From contig CM067077.1 in NCBI GenBank assembly GCA_033980235.1, forward strand, positions 6,482,602-6,546,601: a DNA stretch of 64,000 nucleotides, given 5' to 3'. This DNA is from Diadema setosum. Taxonomy: Eukaryota; Echinodermata; Echinoidea; Diadematoida; Diadematidae. The position numbers and the translations under genes were made by a program. The notes under the pieces were generated by a model. That model made no database searches. It saw only the letters and a program-made list of their open reading frames with translations, and was not told the DNA's origin. This document shows, one piece after another, positions 1 through 22,500 of the stretch (position 1 is its first letter; each line of letters starts with the position of its first letter).

Positions 1-769
1 CCCTACATTCACATTATATGCACTCTCTGCACTGTATTAGACTCCCTGACCATCAAAACCCACCCTCACTTAAAGGCTGGCCGACAAGCCGTGGCGTCGC
101 AGGCAGGCGGCTGCTTCGTACAGAACTCCAGTCCTGTGCTGCTTCGCCCTACTTTCTGGCCGACAACGCAATGGCTCCGAGGTCGCAAAAAGCAAGCGCG
201 CCATCTACCGTTCATGAGGGATCCAGAGGTTCAGAAGAATTAAAAAAGTTCTAATGAAAGGTGGTTCCCACCTGTTTTTAGGACCACTTTCCTTTACTTA
301 TACCGTATGTCCCCCCCCCCCCCCCCAAAAAGATAATAATAATTACAACGGGACCCTCCGCAATGATAACTTTAAAAATAGTGAATCAATCCAAATACAA
401 TTTCAGGATACGAAACTATAACTCATTGCCCACATCTTACAGAAAACCCCGTTCGAGTTGCTTCAGTGGTCAAAGAGAACTGAGGAATTTTGTAGAGCAT
501 GCAAGGAATATCTTCCCTCTATCGTTCTATTGTGTTCACACACAAGAACATCCAAGTGCTAAACTTGGAAGAATCAGACTCATGTATGCTTCACAACAAT
601 CCACATTTCTCTGTGACTGCTTAACCAAATTGAAATGGGTTTTCTGCACAATAGAGCTAAGATGTTATATTTTTAAGACCCTGAAGTAGCATTCAGACAG
701 TTTAATAATATTGGGTGTTATCAATGCGAAAATCTAATTGTATTTTTTTTTTTTTTTGGGGGGGGCATA

Positions 770-772
<3 letters not shown>

Positions 773-818
<46 letters not shown>

Positions 819-1073
819 GAGTTTGTTTGCAAAAACCGATAAGTCCATTTTTGAAGATTTTGAAATACGGTCTCTGTCATAAAGTACAAAATAATATGTT
901 TTAAATGATATATTGATCAAAACATATAAAGGTATATTTTTGAAGTTATGGTCAAAAGAAGCAAAAAATTTTCTTATTATTCTCTTTGTTTTTCTTGACC
1001 CTTTAATCGCAAATATCTCCATTTGACAAATATGGACTTATCGGTTTTTGCAAACAAACTCTTCATATATATA

Positions 1074-1141
<68 letters not shown>
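773..1141. repeat. TA dinucleotide tracts split by a MITE
   Basis: A (TA)n tract occupies 773-814 and another 1066-1141. They directly flank the TGAAGAG-ended inverted-repeat element at 815-1065, so the element probably inserted into one continuous TA microsatellite. Other copies of that element are not flanked by TA, so a TA target duplication cannot be claimed. Confidence 0.85.
815..1065 (+). mobile_element. TGAAGAG-TIR MITE, copy 1
   Basis: A 251 bp element with inverted termini TGAAGAGTTTGTTTGCAAAA and its reverse complement. The inverted match continues through CCGATAAGTCCAT. Two more copies lie at 31157-31402 (opposite orientation) and 49980-50226. The interior has no coding capacity. 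It is a non-autonomous, MITE-like element of unknown superfamily. Confidence 0.8.
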
Positions 1142-1145
<4 letters not shown>

Positions 1146-1514
1146 CCATTTCAAAACCGATTGTAATAAAATAAAATTAACATTCCTCTTCAAATTGTAT
1201 GCCCTTTAATATTTCATTATTATACAGTACATGTAAGTGGTTTATAATTGCCTCGCAAAAAGTTAATATCTGAATCCCGATCTCCACCAAAACTACATAT
1301 ATCATTCCTTTAAATCTCATGGAAGTTGCTCAAGGTATTACAGGCTGTATTACAGGTCCCAGGTTTGTACCCTGATACAATGTAAAAAGGCCAACATCAT
1401 AGTCATCATAATGAGGTCCCTCTGGGCCTTTTCCCTAAGCTCCTGCACTAAGTACAAGGCATGCAATGCTCTCTGTTGCCTAAACCCCCTCAACCCCCCC
1501 CCCCCAAAACACCC

Positions 1515-1748
<234 letters not shown>

Positions 1749-3077
1749 CAGTCCTTGGGCAAAACAAAAATTAAATCCACATAGAGACAGCTTGTCATCA
1801 ATATTTTTTTCTTTATTCTCACATGATAACAATAAATCAATCACCTCTGTATTCTATTTTTGACATTTGTTTTACCTTTCCATTAGTACAAGGACATCTC
1901 TTTGGTTAAGAGAAAAATAAAGTGCTACTTCTTGGCATACAAAAGTCTACTAATCAATGGATATTGAACCACATTAAGAATTATTTACTTGTTAAGAAAA
2001 CTAGTTCAGAGTCAAGAGCCCCATCAATTGAAGAACAATGTGTATCGCTATTTTTCTTACCAATGAGTCTCAACAACTTCAAATGGGCTCAGCACTCTGT
2101 CAAGATTTCATAAATCCTGATGACTTTTATAAATCCTTTGATAATTTTTTGTTGCTCTTAGCATCACCTCACCTGTCAATTTTTACAATATCAAAAGAAA
2201 AAGGCTGCATTTTATCCCCAAACAAGTTTTTCCCCCAATTTCCCTTCCACCAGAGATGAACACAATTCGGTCATTTTGTGTTCAAGAAGGGAATGTCAAA
2301 TATTAAAGTCATAATGTGCTTAGTTGTGACCACTGAAAAAAAAAAAATAATGAGTAAAAAATAGTTTTGAATAAAACATTTCAAGATCATGCCTGGCAAC
2401 CCTGAAGCTCTATAAAAAAAAAAGAGGTGGATGGTAGAAAAACATGCACATATTGGAATCTTTATCATCTCATACAACTAAAGCTGTAAAGCTGAATAGA
2501 TTGTCATACACTGAGGAACACAAGCTTATGATAATAACACTTCTTCTGTCCAAGAAAATATGATTACTTTATGTCAATCTCTGATTACAAACAATCAGAC
2601 AAATAGATGATGGAAACTGTACCAGGACAGCCAAGAAAAGGCAACTATCAATAATGTAAATTATTGAAAGTTGGGACTTACTCTTACATTGTACTAGAAG
2701 CACACCAAACCTGAGCAGGTTGATATTGTTGCCGACTAAAAATCAAACCTTTTCAGGGAGAAGAATCACATGAGACTTTTTTTGACTTGTGAGTACATGG
2801 AAACCTCATATAATCAAGGCCAGGTGGGGCCGATGATTTTACACGTACCTCGTTATAGCCTGTACCTCATTGTAAATGTTCTGACAAGCTAAACACACAG
2901 TTGGAAAATTCACCTCGATAAAAGTTGTAACTCATATTAAGTCAACCTCATTTTCAAATGGGTTTCCCTGTGCTACAAATCACAATCACGCAGTTCTACT
3001 TTACAATACAAGGATCAATGCTGCTCCCTGAGAGAAATGTGTTATGTGTTTAATAGAATGACGTTCCACTGTTTGTA

Positions 3078-3290
3078 CAGTGCACTCCCGTTACAATGAA
3101 CACGGTTATAGTGAAATTTCGTAATAAAGAAGTAAAACTTATGGTCACAAAATTATCACCATTAAAGTCTATGGTATAAAATTCACTTATAACAAACACG
3201 GTCATAGCGAAATTTTTGTTATAATGAAGTCTTTTCCGACCGCCACTGACAAAGAAAAACAAAAGAAATGTGCTCCGTTATAACGAAATG
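3078..3290 (+). mobile_element. CAGTGCACTCCCG (pogo/Tigger-like) MITE, copy a
   Basis: The left end reads TA then CAGTGCACTCCCG, followed by degenerate GTTATAACGAA motifs. The same start occurs at 28024, 36592 and 43605. The right end is not clear, so the end coordinate is approximate. The short CAGT-type terminus and TA flank resemble pogo/Tigger-derived MITEs; the assignment is inferred. Confidence 0.6.
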
Positions 3291-3409
3291 CGAATCGCTT
3301 TCGAAAATACGTAGCGGAACAAGCATTTATAGCGCCTCTGCATCGGCGAATGCTTCACATCACGCACAGTTTCCGAGGGGGACTTGCGTTATTGTAATAC
3401 AATAATCTG

Positions 3410-3915
3410 AAATTAAATAAGGTTCGTTTTAATGTTCTGAAGGTTCTTTATTACAAAACACACAGATTCTGATACACTTAAATGTCCATTAATTCGGAAA
3501 TGAAATCGGGTTTGTTATTACGAACATTTTATAATTATTTTTTAATAAGGTTCGTTAATCCAACAATGAAATATGGTTCTTATTACATCAGTTTGAAAAT
3601 GATAGGAATTCCAAACGTTCTGTAATCGGAACATATAAGGTTCGCTAATCAAAAAGTGAAAAAGGCGAGTCCACTGACAAAACTCAGGAATTACAAACCT
3701 TTTAATCATCTTAAGATAACCGAACCTTTGAAATAACCAACCTTTCTCATTTTTTGATTAACAAACCTTCTCGGAATAGTAAACCTCATTTCATTTTTGG
3801 ATTAAAAAACCTTCGTAAAAACAACGAACCTTAGGAATAGTGAACCTTTCTCACTTTTTGATATTACGAACCTTCGGAATGACAAACCTCATTTCATTTT
3901 CCTATCAAAGAACCT
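3410..3915. repeat. GGTTCG/CGAACC short-motif inverted array
   Basis: The left part (about 3410-3660) carries repeated AGGTTCGTTAATC-like motifs. The right part (about 3690-3915) carries the reverse-complement style GAACCTTCGGAATAA, so the two halves form a long imperfect inverted repeat around a spacer of about 30 bp. A related array lies at 56990-57385. No coding capacity was seen. It is probably a degenerate non-autonomous DNA element. Confidence 0.6.
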
Positions 3916-5118
3916 ATGGAAAAAGAACAATATATTTCTATCTAAATCATGAACTTTCGGGAAAACGAATCTTCGGAAGCCGAGTTGAATAGAGTGCCTC
4001 ATCTTTCACCGAGAGCACAATCTTCCTCTATTTGTTTTATACAACATCCGGCACTTACACAGATGTGGTCCACACCGATTTCTGAAATTAGTACAGAAAT
4101 GGCAATTTTTTTTTTTTTTTTTGTGAAAGGCAAATGCGTGGCACAGTCACAGCCAGTCACACATGAAACCGATTGGTCAAAGTTATTGACAGCAAAATGA
4201 GTGAACCGAATGCGTAATTGCAACTGATTGAGTGCACATGCAAAGGATTGTTTATTGTGACATCAGAGCCGTGCAATGGAAGAAAAACTACGAGTTGATC
4301 ATGAGTTAACACCGGAGTCGGTGGAAATTGGTGATGTCAGCCATGTGATATCCATTTTTGCTCAAACAAGATTGCACGGCTGACAGCAATAGCACGCAAT
4401 GGTACTTTTAACAGCATGTCATGTGATGTGTAATCAACCAGTCGGTTAGCTGGATTTCTTTTAGGTTGTTTATCACTTCATTCAACAAGCTGTAGAGATG
4501 ATCAGCACATGTCAAAGGTCATAGCACAGTTCAAGAATCATTATTGTGTATCACAACATTATTCAGAGAAACACAGGGGTGTAGAAGTAAAAGTATGCCA
4601 CCTGGTCATTTGTGCTCTTAATTCAACCTGGATCCATGACTGCATACATAAACCTCTCTGTCAATAAATATGACTGACTTTTTTGGGCAAGAAGTACTTA
4701 GGTAGACACTGTTGGCCGATAATGGTCCACAACTGTAAAGATAAATAAATGCCAACAACTGCTTGCACTTGGTTATACTTTTAAGAAATAAAGAAAGCAA
4801 GTAAATGTACATGACAATCTACAAAAAAACAATAACAAGCAAACAAGGAACAGACTACTAAGACTTGGACTGAAAACCAAAGGGGTTGATACCACTGAAA
4901 ATGGGAGTTAAAAAAAAAAAAATAAAGTAATAAAAAAAAATCACAAGAAAAGGACAAAAAAAAGAAGAAGAAGAAGAGACAATGTCTTCCACATGGAGAT
5001 ATAGTCCCAGCTGGAGAACTCCTTTGGCCTTGGTGCATGTCACAAAGTTCTTAGTCCGTTTGATTTGTACCAGGGCATCCTCATGAATGAGGAGGTACAG
5101 TGTAGCATCATACGAGGG

Positions 5119-15726
<10,608 letters not shown>

Positions 15727-15912
15727 CTACTGTTTAGAACGCTGTGTGATTTAAATTACGACGGCTGCAAAAACTTCAACAGTATAAGTAGTGTTCAATA
15801 TCAAACCACGAAATGCAAATGAGAAGAGATAGAGTTCTGCACGACTAAAATTGCTATAAACACAGATTTCTTCGAACTATTGATGTGTAAATTTTAATAC
15901 GTCGTCTTCACC

Positions 15913-15918
15913 CACGTG
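15913..15918. promoter_or_regulatory. CACGTG E-box
   Basis: A perfect palindromic canonical E-box 193 bp upstream of the SRM start codon and 375 bp upstream of the NOP2 start codon. Occupancy is not known. Confidence 0.5.
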
Positions 15919-16127
15919 CATGTAAATGTAACACCGGAACAGAGTGAATTCAGCTAGCTAGCTAGCTAGCTAGCTGCGCGCTCACGTACGACGGACACGA
16001 CACGGCGGCGAACCGATGGAGGTACTGTACTGTAGCTTGTGTAGCAGCTGTGGCCTGACCTGACCAACCTTTCTACAGTGTACATAGTATTGCATGCACA
16101 TCATACCAGGCCACATGGTTTACGGCG

Positions 16128-16133
16128 CACGTG
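16128..16133. promoter_or_regulatory. CACGTG E-box
   Basis: The second perfect E-box, about 160 bp upstream of the NOP2 start codon. It sits in a stretch with further overlapping ACGT-containing words (GTGCACGTACGTG). Confidence 0.5.
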
Positions 16134-16292
16134 TGCACGTACGTGTAGCTAATTCGTGCGTGTGTGAATTTAGTCAAAGAGACAGCCTGTTTGGCTTTTA
16201 AATAGTGCAGTGTGATCTGTCCTGGCAAGGTGACCGATATTGGCTCTTCTTTCATACGAAATTTAAGATTGTCAACTTTTATACTCAATGAA

Positions 16293-16467
16293 ATGGGCAG
16301 AAAGAAGGACAGATCCGAACTTGGGAAGAGGGGACCTGGTCGGAAGGCTCGGAAACAAGAGGAACCATTACTTCCACGCCACCTGAAGAATTCAGCCGAA
16401 GCTGGTAAATAGTCCCATGTACCTATATCCATGTATGCAATATGTATCACAATCTTCTTAAGGTTCT

Positions 16468-16502
<35 letters not shown>

Positions 16503-19500
16503 GGGAGAGAGAGAGAAAAAGACAGACAGACAGAAAGAAAGAATAGGATAGGAATAGGAATTGGGTCTAGATTTCTGTAAATTTTTACTAGATCTGCTGA
16601 GTGATGGATTCTGCTTTTGACAGTTGTCAAGTAGATCTAGTCTAGACAATTGCTAGACAATCTGAGTAAAAACTCTAACATGATTGTTAGGTGGTAGGGC
16701 GGTAGAACTACAGGCATGTAGGGGTTCTAACGTTACATGGGATCAGTTAAATTTTCACTGTTTCAACAACCAACCATCTTTTCGTTATGGTTCTGCTTCT
16801 GTGTGCCTGGTTTCATGCACACACATGATGCATAAATTACAGTATTTTTTTTATGTTTCTAAACAATACACATTAATGTTACAGTGTAACGTTAGATCTG
16901 AAAAAAAGGAAAAGGTGTTTGTGTGGATTGTCTTGTAAAGGTTGTAAATTTACATTAGCCTATACAAATTACAATATTAGTGTCTATAATACATACACAC
17001 TGATACAGTGTAAAGTAGATGTTGCACATAAGGCTGTTTATGGCCTAGAACACTAAATCTATATATAAAATATGGAGAAGTTTGTCTGTGGACCCAAAAG
17101 TAGAAGTGGCCTGACATTATACAATGTATGACGATGCAACAAATTATATCTTTTTGTTTATTGCCACAGGATGTATTGTAAATTTAATTTTATTATTTAA
17201 ATTAAAGTCTACACTAGAACAAGGTTATGCAAAGGTTTTGACAATCTCCACCCCAGGAAAAGGAGAAAGGTTCAACACATGTATCATCTAAACAACGCCT
17301 CTCACAAAATAAATCCTTGAAATAATTTACAAATACAAGTGGATGTTTGTTTGTTTTCAGGCAAATCAAAGAATGCAAGCAGAAGAGCAAGAAAGAGGTA
17401 TGAACATTGTAAAAATTATTTTAAACTTTAAAAGTGGTAAACAAATTGTTTCTGAGAATGTCTGCACATGCATGTACTGCTTATCTGTACTACACCTTTT
17501 TGGCATAGTTAGGTGGACTGTTAGGACAACTTTCCTGTATTCAGTATATTATATTAATGTATACCTGCATATACTATACATAGGTCTGTATTATGATTAT
17601 TGTTAACCATGTAGATTCCATGGTAGTTCTGAGTTAGAGAAGAGCAAAATTGCTAAAAATAAAGTTTTCACATTTGATGATACAAGTGTATACACATTTG
17701 AACATTTGAAATATCGTGCAGGAATGAAAATTTATAGAAGCAAGAATTTTACTGTACAGGTAAAAAATATGAGAGAGAGAGAAAAGGAAAGAAGGCATGT
17801 CTTATTGTGGCATTCATTGTACCGGTATGTGTTTTAAAATGATAATGTACACAAGAAAAAAGAAAGAAAAAGTGGCAAAATTGATAAAACTATATTGTAA
17901 TTTGTATTACAGAAATTGAATTACATTGGTGTACTACATTGTATGTGACAGCAGAGTGCATTTGTGTGTCCCTTAGGTATTTTTTTTTCTGCTTTGAATA
18001 ATTTATCTTTTTTTTTTCTACAAATGTTTGTTTCTACTATCTATCTCTTCATTTGGGGGGGGGGGGGGTAGGATGTTTCTATGTTCTATTTATTTTACCA
18101 GGATTCTTATGTTTGTGTGTAATGATCGTAATTCAGAGCCGCCAAGAAGGCTGATAAGCAGAGTGGCCTGAAGAGACTAGCCCAGGGTCCCAAAAGGGCT
18201 CCGTTGGTAAGGATGAACGATTCTGATGAAGATGATGATGTTGAAGACAGTTTTGATGAACAGGAGGAGGAGGATGTGGGACAAGATCTGGTGCAGAAAT
18301 CCAAGGGGAGCAGGAATAGGGGAAAGGTGTCATTGGCTGAGGAAGAGGACGATAGTTATGATGAAGATGAGGAGGATGAAGAACCTGGAAAGCCTGAAAG
18401 AAAACCAACAAGAGGTGGGAAAGCTAAGGGTAGCACACCAGGGAAGGGTTCCAAAGTCATCAGAACACCAGACCTTGAAGAAAATGATGATGACAATGAT
18501 GATGATGATGATGATGAAGAGGAAGATGAAGATGATGATGATGAGGAAGAGGACGAGTACGAGGATGAAGATGACAGTGATGATGATGAGATTCAGTTCA
18601 ACATCAAGGGAAAACAAGGTAAACCATGATTCTTCAAATCTCAGAAATGCAAAAAATCTGTAGTGTGCACTGTGATATGAACCTGAACTCACAAATGGTT
18701 TGCTTAGACTTGTAGGGGTAAGGGTGCAGACTTTGACAAAGTTATTAATGGATACAATATGACATTGTTTATCCAGGGTACAGGTGTAGTTCCATTCAGT
18801 GATGCTGCTGCTCTTAAAGAGGGCCCTGTAATAGTGTTATCTTCGTTATGCATGCAGACATGGGAAAGAAGAAACATCTCGACATGTATTCATTGGAGCA
18901 CACAGTATGATGGACAGTAAGGGGTACAGATGAAACCCATTATTGGCTTAATTAGCTGTATTGTGTTTGTTTGAATTCGTTTGTGGTTTATTTCATTTTT
19001 TGTGGTTTATTTTTAAACGGCTAGCAACATGAAAATATTGTTTTCTTCTTAGGAGGTGATAAAGGTTTCACTGACCAGAACAAGGAGTGGTTGAAACCCA
19101 CCAAGAAGTCCAAGCTTGCTCTGGGTTCATCTGATGAGGATGAAACCGAGGATGATGAGGAAGGTGATGATGAAGATGACGGAGATGAGGCGCCAGATGA
19201 TGAGATGGTGAGATGAAATGTCTTTGTGTGGTAGTAGGATGTTGGACAGCAGTTTGCATTGTAATTTCAATTGTGAATATGTATTTTTATGGTAAAACTA
19301 GAAATGCTCAGCCTTTATTTGCTACATGAAACTTTCACAAATTGCTGAACATGAAAAAATAACGAATACACCGCATGCACAAGCATTCAGTGTTTTGTGT
19401 AGACAAAGACTTCATGTGCAGTTTACTTTGGGAATTTTGGCTCCTTGCAAGATTCGCAAAAGTTTGGTTTACAGTTATTAGATCTGCCAAGGTAGTTTAT

Positions 19501-22500
19501 TCATTTTTTAGAATATTTTTTGCTGCCATTTTTTGTTTGTTGGTATGTTTATTTGTTCAGGAATATTGACCAAAAAGCTGTGAAAAGATATTGATAGAAT
19601 TTTTTATGCAAGGTCCATTTAAGATTAAGGAGCAGGTGAATGGACTTAAGTGTGAGATTGTTTATTTTTTCGATTAATGTGTGCATAGTTCTATGACATT
19701 GATAAGAGCACGAGGTAATGTAAGTTTGCATTGTTTGAGTGCCTCTAGCATAGATTATGATATCAAGCAGTCTACTGTAGACACAAAAACAATTGTACCC
19801 ATTCCCTCCATCTAGATTAGTCAGCAAGCAACAAGCAAAAAACTGGCAAGCTTTGAAATTGTGGGATACTTCAACAGTGGCGCCAGTCACACATGTACCA
19901 CAATCCAAGATTAATAGGTATAGACTGTGACCATATGCCAGTAGCATGCAAAAAAAAATTGATATGTGGCACTCTACTGTAAGGTATCAAACATGAACAC
20001 AGCACTCTTGATGATGTAGGTGAACATACATGAAGGTGGCACTTTATGGATCAAGGGACAAAATAGTGCAGTTACCTTTCACTATTACATGTACTTTGAG
20101 GTAGTGTTGAGTTGTGAATAAACATACAAACAAACCAAAACAAATAAATGAATTGTGTTTCCCATTACTTGCCAGGCTTCTTTATTGGCATTCAATTAAT
20201 CCTCCCCACTCCAAACTTGTTTGTGATATGTTAGTATACAAATGATGCACAGGATAGAGTGCGTTAGTGGAGGCGTAGCGCACTCGAGGGTATTTACAAT
20301 TGTGAAACATGCACGAGGCGAAGCCAAGTGCATGTTGCACTACATTGTAAATACCCGAGAGTGAGCTGCGTCTCCACTAGCGCCACGAAATAATCCTTTG
20401 CATCATTTGTTTTATAAAATGGGTTGAAAAGTAACAACATTTTTCACGTACCTTTGTGGATCAAGATGTCCGAAGATGTTCCTCCCAAACACGTCGCACT
20501 CGGAAATCTCGCACATATAAAGTACTGTACGTATAAGAGTATACGTACGCCACACATGTTATGCACACAAGAAAGGCCGGCCGGCAGCCCGAACTAGAAG
20601 TTGTTTACAGGATTGACAGCGTGTATAGTAGCGCGCGACGCACTTGTAACAACTGATTGAGTGCGCACTGCTAGTGCAAACATTGTGACGTCGGCCGTGG
20701 ATCCGGATGTTAGTGAGAAATTAATACAAGCACACGTGACTCATTTCAGTGCTTCCAATTGGCTACATTCTTGAACCCATTTTATAATGTTAGACAATCC
20801 CACTCACCTTTCACAAGGTAGTAGATGCCATTGCAATGCAATACACAGTTTTTACCCCTCAGTGGCCTGGACTGGGGAGATGGTGGGAGGGGGGAGGGGG
20901 CTCAGTGAAGTTGATTGTGTTGTCAAAGTACACAGAGGCATGGAAACTGATTTTATTGGTGAAGAAATAAGAATCCACTGATGCCTTTTCAGTTAATAGT
21001 TTCAAGGTGTGTTCAGTAATTGGCAAATAAATTTCATCTAATACAGTGATCAAAACATGAATGTTGTGAACACATTTTCATTCCAAGTAGTTATTGTAAG
21101 TTCAATTAACTAATTTGTGGTCTTTTTTTCCCTTCTGGTATGTGTAAGTGTTTATGTGGTTCTTTAGAGCAATATTTCAGTGCAGACAGATCAGTCGAAT
21201 CATTTTTTTTTTTCTTTCCTGTCTTCCCAATCTCACTGTCCTCAGCCTGATGATGAGTTTGCAGGTGGTCTAGACTCAGATGATGACAGCGATGGCGAGG
21301 ATGAAGATGGGGAAGGTGACGATGAAGAGATGCTTCCAATCGAGAAAGCTTCGAAGAAATTGGACAAGAAGATCAAACGAGATCAGTGAGAAACCTAGTT
21401 TATTCAGTTTTTACACATATATTTCAACCACAGAGAAGTCAAGAAGAGGCCTGCTTAAAATACACTGTATAAACAGCTTGTGTTTGCAACTGATTGACAA
21501 ATTGCCCTACATCGACGTAAATAAGCACTGAATTGATCAGTGTTTTAGCAGTAGCCATGATAAAAAATCATGGGCGTACATACTGTACTTGTGTTGTTCT
21601 TGTATGAATAGCTTATAAAATTCATCAGGCTTTTGCCATTCATCGTACCAAAAACTTTGTGGTTAATTGTTTCAATTTTCCGACAAGCAAGCCAAATTCC
21701 CTGCATGCATGTTACATTGCATATCATTGAACACAGACTATTGTGACATTGATTTCTATTGTCTTTATGTACTCTTTACTCTAATCACAAGGTTCTACAT
21801 GTTAGGGGTGTATAGTGCTTAGTGCTCAGCAAAGCTGGTATTCTCGTGCCATGCACCAGCAACTAGGAGGGTGATGCCTGCTAGTCAGTCCCATCCCATA
21901 GCAAATTATGTTTGCTCTATGCTGTTGATTATCGCCCCACTGTGAAAATTAATGATAGAGGTTGCAGAAGCTAGATCCTCTGCCTTGTCTCCTCCTTGAT
22001 TGGCAAGACTTATTTGTTTCTGCTCATCATCTGCAGCCACACTCCGTTGTGAAGTCAAGAACATAAAATTACAGTTGATAGCCGTGTATTTCATGTAATC
22101 TCCTTTACTCTGGAATCAACACCCTATTAGACCATGTGACATGCCCCTTTCCTTGTATGGCATCACAGAATCTTTAGAATACATTTGTTGAGTTTAATGT
22201 TTAATATGAGGTTTTTGTGCTGAACTTTGATAGTGAAATGCTGCAAAATGCTCAGAGAGTTTGACAGTGCGGTGACATATGACAGAATTCTTTATCGTTT
22301 GTTGTTGTTGTTGTCATTTTCTGCAGGAAATTAGCAGACGAGGAGATGAAAATCGGCATTTCGCAGACAGAAACATTTGTACTGCCCAGTGGACAGGAGA
22401 TAGAGAAGGAAGATATCCTTTGCAAATCTAGATGTCTAGGAATATCAATGTGCACAGCACCAAAGTCATGATTTCCTTTTTTAACCAGTGACGGCGAGCT

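Noticed and set aside
18226..18692. Met/Lys-rich and Ile-rich frames overlapping NOP2 exon 3
   Set aside because: They are other-frame and antisense readings of the GAT/GAA-rich acidic region.
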